Shown: positions 27,223 to 33,737 of the stretch, in pieces | How positions within the stretch are numbered: position 1 is the first letter of the stretch | Layout: each line of letters begins with the position of its first letter | Origin: Nemertoderma westbladi | Taxonomy: Eukaryota > Xenacoelomorpha > Nemertodermatida > Nemertodermatidae | Length of the DNA: 33,737 nucleotides | NCBI GenBank assembly: GCA_032718475.1 | Contig: JAUCBJ010003294.1 | Span: forward strand, 1-33,737 | Direction of reading: 5' to 3' | Notes under the pieces: generated by a model | The model's database searches: none | What the model was told of the DNA's origin: nothing | The model's input: only the letters and a program-made list of their open reading frames with translations | Translations under genes and position numbers: made by a program

Positions 27223-27442
27223 TAATAACCCTTACATGAATTCACCCAATTTATCCATTCCTTACAGCGTTTGGAACACTTTCTACCTGCCAACTGAGTA
27301 TAAAACCCTTACACTAGTTCAACCCCTCTTTCCATTCCTTACATGATTTCAACGTCCAATCAAATAATAGCTCATTACCAATCCCAGGTGTTAATGCAAG
27401 AGGTGTTCCTAGTAGTGTAAGGATTGGGAATACGCGCCCGGC
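27223..27442 (-). repeat. Right terminal inverted repeat
   Basis: Mirror of the left repeat with the same five TGTAAGG motifs, ending GGGAATACGCGCCCGGC. Confidence 0.75.
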
Positions 27443-27979
27443 TTAATTTTGTAATTAGTCTGTATCTTTGAGTAAGGTTTGTTTGGAAAACCGAGATTTC
27501 GTGACTTTTCCTAAAATTTAATGGGTTATCCAACAGCGCAAAAGCCATTTACATGGCCATGATAGTTTTTGTGCTGTGCTCTCTTTCTGGCACCCATCTC
27601 CAGTACTTTCGTACTAAGATTTTCAATAGTTTTTATAATTCACTAAAATTAATTTATTTGTGATACATAGCGGTTTTTTTTGGATGCTGATCACGATTAC
27701 AGAATATTCGTGACATTTTTTGTTAATTTTTAAAGTGTCACCTGGGGTACAAATAAAACAAGTAGTGCAAATATGATAGTCAAAAATCACGCCAAGGGTC
27801 TTCGTTTTGTACTCAACCGGCAGATAAATGTTGGTGGTTGACAATTGCAATACAGCAGAGAGAGAGATAGAGAGGATTGATGATGGAGCTGGTAGAACAT
27901 GCATCCAAACCATACCCTCCTCCTCTAACAGCCATCCCAGACCTATGGGGGAAGATACATTGATGATGGGTACTAAGCT
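27443..27979. other. Non-coding stretch
   Basis: Short frames only; no repeat or exon recognised. Confidence 0.35.
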
Positions 27980-30309
27980 TATATGGGTCAATAAGCTTAA
28001 AAGTGGCCAATGGTTTGTCCGGAAGTTACGATATAATTTTAAATGCTTTAATTTATTCGTATATAATAAAGTTATATATTATTTTGTAGCTAATTTATTT
28101 GCGCAGCTTACGCACTAAAAATTATCAAAATCTGTAAAGGCAGTCAAAAGATATGCCCCATCAAAGACTGAAATATCGTGAAAATCAGTTGTCCCTTACA
28201 TGACTCGACCACAAACAACTGTAAATTTTATCACCCCAAGTGGCAAATATATAGGAAACCTATATATTGTTGGGAAGCTTAGATGTTTTGCTTTCTTTTC
28301 CGATATATTTCAGGCCATAATATTCATGTTGAACCATTTGAGATCGATACATAAAATGGGCATGGATTTTTCAATTTTTGTGTCACATCTGTAACATTTA
28401 CGTCTAGAATCTGAAGTAGTAACTGTAGGTTTACAGTTTTGATATATTTAGAATCAACAGGGTTTCTAACATATATAGGCCAAATATCACATACAAAGGG
28501 TAAGGTCATCTCATTTGGGAAGCATTTATGTTTAACAAAGTCAATATTGAAAGCATAAACGTCCATATCTGTAACGCTACAAATGTGGCCATAGATTTTG
28601 ATAATATTAATCTCATACAAGTATAATGGTACGTGTGGAAAGGCAATTTTAATTTATGCCGCATTAACCCCAAGAGTTAATGTGATAAATAAACACCTAG
28701 GATGTATGGCGGTGGTAAGCGTTTTTGTCAACCATCTGTAACGCGTCACCGTTACAGTGCAGTGCGTTACAGATAGGGCATGTCTCATCTGTAACGCATT
28801 ATATAACCAGTTATCGATGCGTTACAGACTGTAGGTTTTCAGTCATATCTATATGACAGTCCTATCTGTAACGGCGTGTCATCCTGATATACATTAAGGC
28901 ATCACTGACAATATTTGAATGCCTACGCGTTTGATACGTTCTTCGTCTTCCTACTGACATCCTAACTGCTCATGGTAATGTGGTAGTGTAAGATGGGTAA
29001 ATGTAAAACGCGGAACTGGATGCAGGATCCGGATCGGTACCCGGATTTTGAGGTTAAAACGCGGATCCGGGATTTCATGAAATCCGGAAATGAGTGCAAA
29101 ATGCGAATTCAATCTAATTTGAATTGTTGCTGGAGTGTTACTGGATCCTCCCGTAAGGGGAGTAAAACACGGATTCATGTTTATCTCTATCCGGGAAGAG
29201 GTGATTGCGGATTCTAGGGAGTAAAGCGCAGATTCACTTCACATATGAAATTGTATGAATCCAGAGCTTCTGGGTCCGTGGTAAATAATTTAGGAATTAA
29301 TTGCAAATATATACAATCTCCATCTTATAAATTTTAAAAGTAGGCCTATAAATAAAATGTGCTTTTTACATAATTTCGCTTTATTTCGTTTAGAATTGTA
29401 GAAGATACATTTCCTACAAACAGTGTTTTTTTTAACATACAATATATTGTACAGACGGTGTTTCGTTTTGCGTTTTTCGTTATTAGGCTTCCCTGCATAG
29501 GCGCGTAATTTATTACAACAATGCTGATAGCAATGATCCTCATAGCATATAAAAGGCCTATGCCCTATATTTTACTATCAATTTCTAAATCATTGGCTTA
29601 ACATCACTCACTGACTTACATGAAGGACTTGTGCACTACTTATATTATTGTGATAAGTTTAGTCATATCCGTTTATTGGATGAGGTAATAGACGTGTCTG
29701 AATCAGTTGCAGGGAAACGCCAGGGAGCGGTTAAATAAGTACAGAGGAAAAATGGACCGCGGTTGTTATACAGAGTATTTTAAACAAGCATATAAAAAGC
29801 GGCGCGGTAGGGAAAATTAAACACGGGATAAAAAAATCGTGTAAAACAAGATTATCGGTTACACAGAAAAATGTTAATGAAAAACGTTTTCTATTTATTG
29901 AAATCTTGTGTATTAAGTACATATAATTTAGTGGATGGTTATGGGCAGATATCACTGTTTGTTACAGATGTTTGTCCAATAAATTACCTTATTGTCGAAG
30001 CAATAAGTTATAAATACTGCAAAATCCATATAACATAATTACCGTTACAGATGGCCGTTACAGACGTTTGTCCCATAAATGTCATCACTGTAATGCGTTA
30101 CAGTGGTAGACAAAAACGTTACAGATATGACATTAGTTTTTGCCATATATCTCCCTTTGAGCAGCGCGTCATGCTCTCCCTCTACCATCACAAGATTCGC
30201 CATGAAATTATCTTTCGAATGGTGTATGGTATGGCACTAATTTCCGACAAAATTTTTTTGGTCAATTTGTACCCCTTTTTGGCCACTTTTAAGCTTATTG
30301 ACCCATATA
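27980..30309. mobile_element. Unclassified segment bounded by a perfect 31-bp inverted repeat
   Basis: 27980-28010 is the exact reverse complement of 30279-30309 (core GTCAATAAGCTTAAAAGTGG). Inside, an imperfect inverted pair with CGTTTTTGTC and CTGTAACGC at about 28715 and 30090 is set further in. Thirteen GTTACAG/CTGTAAC heptamers lie between 28386 and 30125. No transposase frame was found. A non-autonomous DNA element or a pair of inverted repeat copies would both fit. Confidence 0.5.
28990..29235. repeat. CGGAT-rich patch
   Basis: GGATCC and CGGAT motifs recur along with AAAACGCGGA / AAAACACGGA / AAAGCGCAGA phrases. A decayed short-period repeat is likely. Confidence 0.35.
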
Positions 30310-30720
30310 CGATTGGCAGTTGGCTCTGAATAGGTGTCTCTCTTTAATGATGTGCTACGCAGAGTAGATTACGTTAAGTTGTAATGCACACATATTGTTT
30401 TAGTAGGATCAAGTCTCAGTACATCATCCATTTTATTTAGATATAAATTCAATAACTTTATAGCCCAAACTATGAAATATAGCGACCCAATTTGTCAACA
30501 AGCGAAACAATTATTTCCAGCGCAAATTTACTAGCCCATGTAAGTTTTCGTCAAAAGCATATGTTTGCGGTCATTTTGTGCCATTATAAATCAACTATGA
30601 TTGTTCAATTTAGGTTTAATAAATATATCAATGATATTTAAAAAAAACTGGACCAGTTAGTTGGGCTATTCGCTGAGGGCGGCCGTGTATGTTGTGAGGA
30701 AACATATTATATTATATATC
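30310..30720. other. Non-coding stretch
   Basis: Nothing recognised. Confidence 0.35.
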
Positions 30721-30946
30721 GAGACAGATGGGGAAACTGGACCCAAATTAATATACTGCCTCAATGTTAAATTCTCTATTTAGGGAAAGGAGAAGGTTTC
30801 AGTGTCACGTTATTTAACTAAAACAATAAACTAAACACAATAGAACAGGTTACAGTTTTATTTTTGAGAGTAATCTACTATTATTTGAGTCCAATTTCCC
30901 CTGGAGAGGATTGAATTATTATTGCCTCCAGTTTTCCCCCTACCTT
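30721..30946. repeat. MITE-like repeat, copy 1
   Basis: Starts GAGACAGATGGGGAAACTGG and ends CTCCAGTTTTCCCCCTACCT. Its interior (CCTCAATGTTAAATTCTC, ACAATAAACTAAACACAATA, CAGGTTACAGTTTTATT) matches 31583-31784. It has about 30 extra bases near the right end. No target duplication was seen. Confidence 0.6.
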
Positions 30947-31551
30947 AATTTTCAAATGCCCTTTGATAAATATCAAAAGAGGGCCTATACACTGGTTGGT
31001 CATATATTATATTAATTAATAGGCTATCAAGTAAACATTTTAGACCTACCGGTTAACATCAGAATAAGTAAAATATGAACTACAGGAATATCAAATTAAG
31101 TCTATAGAAGGTGTAGTTGTTGCACAAAAGGAAGTAAATACCGCCCGAATTTGAAATATACCCAACCAGGATAATGTTTACTATAAACTTGGAATTCCCC
31201 AGCCAGACTGAAAGGAGGTACGATATCCATCTGGAGTATTAAGGCAGCAACCAGCAACCAAAAACCTTGTTGACCGGGATCATGTGGTGCAAGTCGAAAC
31301 TGCTAGCCAATAAGGATCTGTTATTGGATATTATTTGGATTCTGGCTTACAAAGTAAATCCTTGACTTCCTATATTAGCTGTTGTGTTGGCAATATTGAT
31401 TCACCTTTGACAAGTGAGTAAATACGATTGTACAGGAATTATTGTTTCCTACCCAACCCATCCTTTAGCTTCATTAATTAATTATCTGATTGTGCTTGAT
31501 TTCAGTTGAGTGAGAGTCCCAGTAAAGTTACTATTAATTATTGTCTGGTGT
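30947..31551. other. Non-coding stretch
   Basis: No exon or repeat recognised. Confidence 0.35.
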
Positions 31552-31582
31552 CCGAGTTCGGTCGAACTAGTAGTAGTAGTAC
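31552..31582 (+). mobile_element. Minute LINE 3' end (family A) with TAG tail
   Basis: GTCCGAGTTCGGTCGAACTA followed by TAG repeats matches the last codons and tail of the LINE at 25669-27198 (GTCCGAGTTCGCTCGACCTA on its coding strand) with two differences. It looks like an extremely 5'-truncated insertion. Confidence 0.6.
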
Positions 31583-31784
31583 GAGACAGGGGGGGAAACT
31601 CGACGCAAAACCCGCCTTGGCGAATTAATATCCCGCCTCAATGTTAAATTCTCAGTTTAGGTTATTTTAACCAAAACAATAAACTAAACACAATAGACTG
31701 ATAGAACAGGTTACAGTTTTATTATTGAGAGTTATCAGCTGTTATTTGCGTCGAATATTGCGTCCAGTTTCCCCCCTATCTGAG
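31583..31784. repeat. MITE-like repeat, copy 2
   Basis: 202 bp. The left end GAGACAGGGGGGGAAACTCG is the near reverse complement of the right end CGTCCAGTTTCCCCCCTATC TGAG. TAGTAC flanks both sides (31577-31582, 31785-31790) and may be the target duplication, placed in the TAG tail of the LINE fragment. Confidence 0.65.
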
Positions 31785-31790
31785 TAGTAC

Positions 31791-33190
31791 AGTAGTAGTA
31801 TTGTTTTGTTTGTGTTATATAGAGATTGTCAGATTGTATGTAGTTAGGCCTACCATATAATTATCCATCCCGCAGTTCAATAACTGTGTATGCTCTTACA
31901 TTTAGGGTTTTGGATTTTGGGTAGGAAATGTCTGTAGGTTTCTTATTCCTGTACCCATCTGTACTATTGTACTTGTTACAGCAGTATCTGATTTTTTTTT
32001 ACTTTAAGGTTTGTGGTTTGTGATAATCGCAAATTGGGATTTAAACGCACTTGGCTTGTAATTGAATTATATTGATTTCAACGGATTCAGGTGAGTTTAT
32101 TTTTTATGTTATCTATTACGGTAGGGTTACTTAATGTTCTGATATTTTGTCAGTTCGTCTATATCGGCATATTCTGATATGGCTACAGACAGGCATACAG
32201 ACAGACAGACAGACATAAATTAATTACACCTAAATTCAATAGGCCTAGGCCTACAGCAATCCTAAGTTTAATATGTGAAAAATCTTCGCTAACATTATTG
32301 GAAATTATAATATTTCCATGCCGTGGAATTATATAATTATTTTGCATCAGTTACCTTAATATATCGCTTATTATATTTTTGATATATTTAGAAATTTGAT
32401 GCGACTTCTAGTTACCGAGATATAGCAATTAATGTGTAACACGCCAGTGTAAATATTACTAATTTCCCATTGAATCACAGCTTATTGTGAAATTAATTAA
32501 ATTATTCTGGAACATCACCAATTCGCCACTTTCTCTTCCCTACATTTTATTTTGCTTGTGTTATGCAATTTTGCGCAGAATTTCCATGAATAAACATAAT
32601 GATCTGCAAAATAAAATTTTATAGACTTTTTTGTCATTAACCAGGTAATATATAATGTGGTTCGGATTGATTCCGAATTACTTTGGGTATTTTGCTAGAT
32701 TGACTCGACTATACGGCACATACCCAAATTCGCAAAATTATTACGTGTAACGCCTTCATGCTATCATGGCTCGCCCCAAGATATCTTTAGTTAGTACCGG
32801 TACAGATTGATATGTTTGCAGTATTGTCTTACCTATTTTCAATATACTTTTGACAGTCAGCTAACAACACATTTCCACTGACATTCAGACTGCTGAACAG
32901 TGAGCTTACATTACGTAAGACGTAAGACGTATAGTATTACTGAATTACGTAAAAGTCAGGAGAAAGAGAATTAATAAACTGTTGTAATTGGTTTATCAGT
33001 TATATTAATTTATAAATGCTTATGTGTTAGTTACTCAAGGGTTATGCATGGAGCAATATAATCCTTTCAGTCATTCCTATTGGAAATCTTAACCACTGCA
33101 GCTATGGCTGTTTGGCATGTTATTTTATCAATGCAAAATTGTTATTAGGCATGATAATTATATCGGCGGACTATATGGGAATAACTCATA
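31791..33190. other. Non-coding, AT-rich
   Basis: No gene seen. A double TAGGCCTA lies near 32240. Confidence 0.35.
32187..32216. repeat. ACAG microsatellite
   Basis: About five imperfect to perfect ACAG/CAGA units (ACAGACAGACAGACAGACAT). Confidence 0.7.
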
Positions 33191-33196
33191 AAAAAC

Positions 33197-33540
33197 TAGT
33201 AATTTAACACTGAGTTCCATTGTGTACCAGGATGCAGTGCAGGTTGCACAACCCTGCCTGTGATGCGCAGTGCTACAGATAAGCAATGGGGTGTTATTAT
33301 GGCAAAATCGTATTGCCAAGACACAGCATCCCCCTGCAGAAATACAGGATGGAGATTGCTGGCACTTCTTCGCCGGCAAAATCCACCTGTACACAACCTT
33401 TTGCTGTGAAAGTCTGCTTGTGAGAATATAAGTGGAAGACAACAAATGACTTTCCTTAAAGGCCTGCTTAAGGAAACCGACTTCAGAACTGTGCGATGTT
33501 GCTGTGTCCGCCGGCAGTGCACATTAGTACAAGCCAATCA
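33197..33540 (+). repeat. Possible LINE-like relic
   Basis: 33431-33490 reads SGRQQMTFLKGLLKETDFRT, similar to the GEQPMTFLRRILKDTGLED end of the family-B LINEs. GGCAAAATCGTATTGCCAAG at 33301 resembles GGCAAAATACTTTTGCCAAG at 25152, next to another family-B piece. The order of the two motifs differs, so the relation is uncertain. Confidence 0.35.
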
Positions 33541-33737
33541 CTATCACCAATCATTGTGTAGCTTGTACTACTGTGCACCCCGTACCTTTGTGAAGCATTT
33601 ATACCAATGTGTTTTGTAACATTGACAGTAACGTAGTTCTGACAGTAAACCTCGTTATTATTATTAGTTCCAATGGAATATAATCTTAGTACTAAACCGG
33701 GCATCATTTATTCTAAACCGTGTATATCAATATTTCT

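Larger units (their letters stand above)
24586..27442. mobile_element. Element with 220-bp terminal inverted repeats
   Basis: 24586-24811 and 27223-27442 are inverted copies of each other with clear similarity throughout. The ends are GCCCGGGGGGCGTATTCCC and GCCGGGCGCGTATTCCC. Inside are a LINE 3' fragment (plus), AT-rich filler and a truncated LINE (minus). No transposase frame is present, so it is a non-autonomous DNA transposon or a foldback element. No target duplication could be identified, so the superfamily is open. Confidence 0.7.

Noticed and set aside
27222-27293. N-terminal extension of the LINE frame
   Set aside because: The frame stays open into the right terminal repeat by chance; the target duplication shows that LINE sequence begins at 27198.
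1-33737. CRISPR arrays, bacterial operons, riboswitches, rRNA
   Set aside because: None seen; the introns, LTR and LINE elements show that this is eukaryotic DNA.

Overview
The window is animal (metazoan) genomic DNA. Its only clear host gene is split by introns with canonical GT...AG junctions, and the rest is AT-rich sequence full of retrotransposon and DNA-transposon debris. The palindrome TAGGCCTA occurs about 15 times. Together with a BEL/Pao element, LINE relics and a GM2-activator-like gene this suggests a marine invertebrate, perhaps a deuterostome such as an echinoderm. That taxonomic guess is an impression, not a proof. No bacterial operon, CRISPR array, rRNA or intact tRNA was seen.

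Layout. 1-2668: the 3' end of a decayed, plus-strand copy of a BEL/Pao-family element (three small ORF relics, then an LTR at 1427-2668). 2669-4500: non-coding, with a tRNA-derived SINE-like patch near 3000-3115 and a dispersed repeat at 4190-4313. 4502-8306: a four-exon secreted ML-domain gene of the GM2-activator type (167 residues). Its introns 2 and 3 carry two relics of one LINE family, and exon 3 has a duplicated in-frame splice donor. 8414-10873: non-coding, with a foldback repeat and a tRNA-like cloverleaf.

10879-23767: a nearly complete, recently inserted 12.9-kb LTR retrotransposon on the minus strand. It has two LTRs about 99% identical by eye, a 5-bp target duplication (GTAAC), a roughly 2-kb leader rich in ACCGGT palindromes and a C18 tract, a very long Gag with an Ala/Glu/Lys coiled coil, Gag zinc knuckles, and a protease. 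RT, RNase H core and integrase core are missing. Three unrecognised ORFs lie in the env position. The Gag-Pol frame is broken by four stops, all TGA. The 3' LTR later received its own 220-bp insertion. A paralogue of the target repeat at 4190-4313 acts as an in-window empty site and confirms the element boundaries.

24586-27442: an element with roughly 220-bp terminal inverted repeats, carrying a LINE 3' fragment and a 5'-truncated LINE reverse transcriptase (25669-27198) bounded by a perfect 15-bp target duplication. 27980-30309: an unclassified segment bounded by a perfect 31-bp inverted repeat and holding 13 copies of GTTACAG/CTGTAAC. 30721-31790: two related MITE-like repeats, the second inserted into the TAG tail of a tiny LINE 3' end. 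31791-33737: mostly featureless, with a microsatellite and a weak LINE-like relic near 33200-33540.

Functionally, the host gene probably encodes a small secreted or lysosomal lipid-binding protein. The most unusual content is the non-autonomous BEL-type element with its extra 3' ORFs, shared with a diverged copy in opposite orientation on the other side of the host gene.
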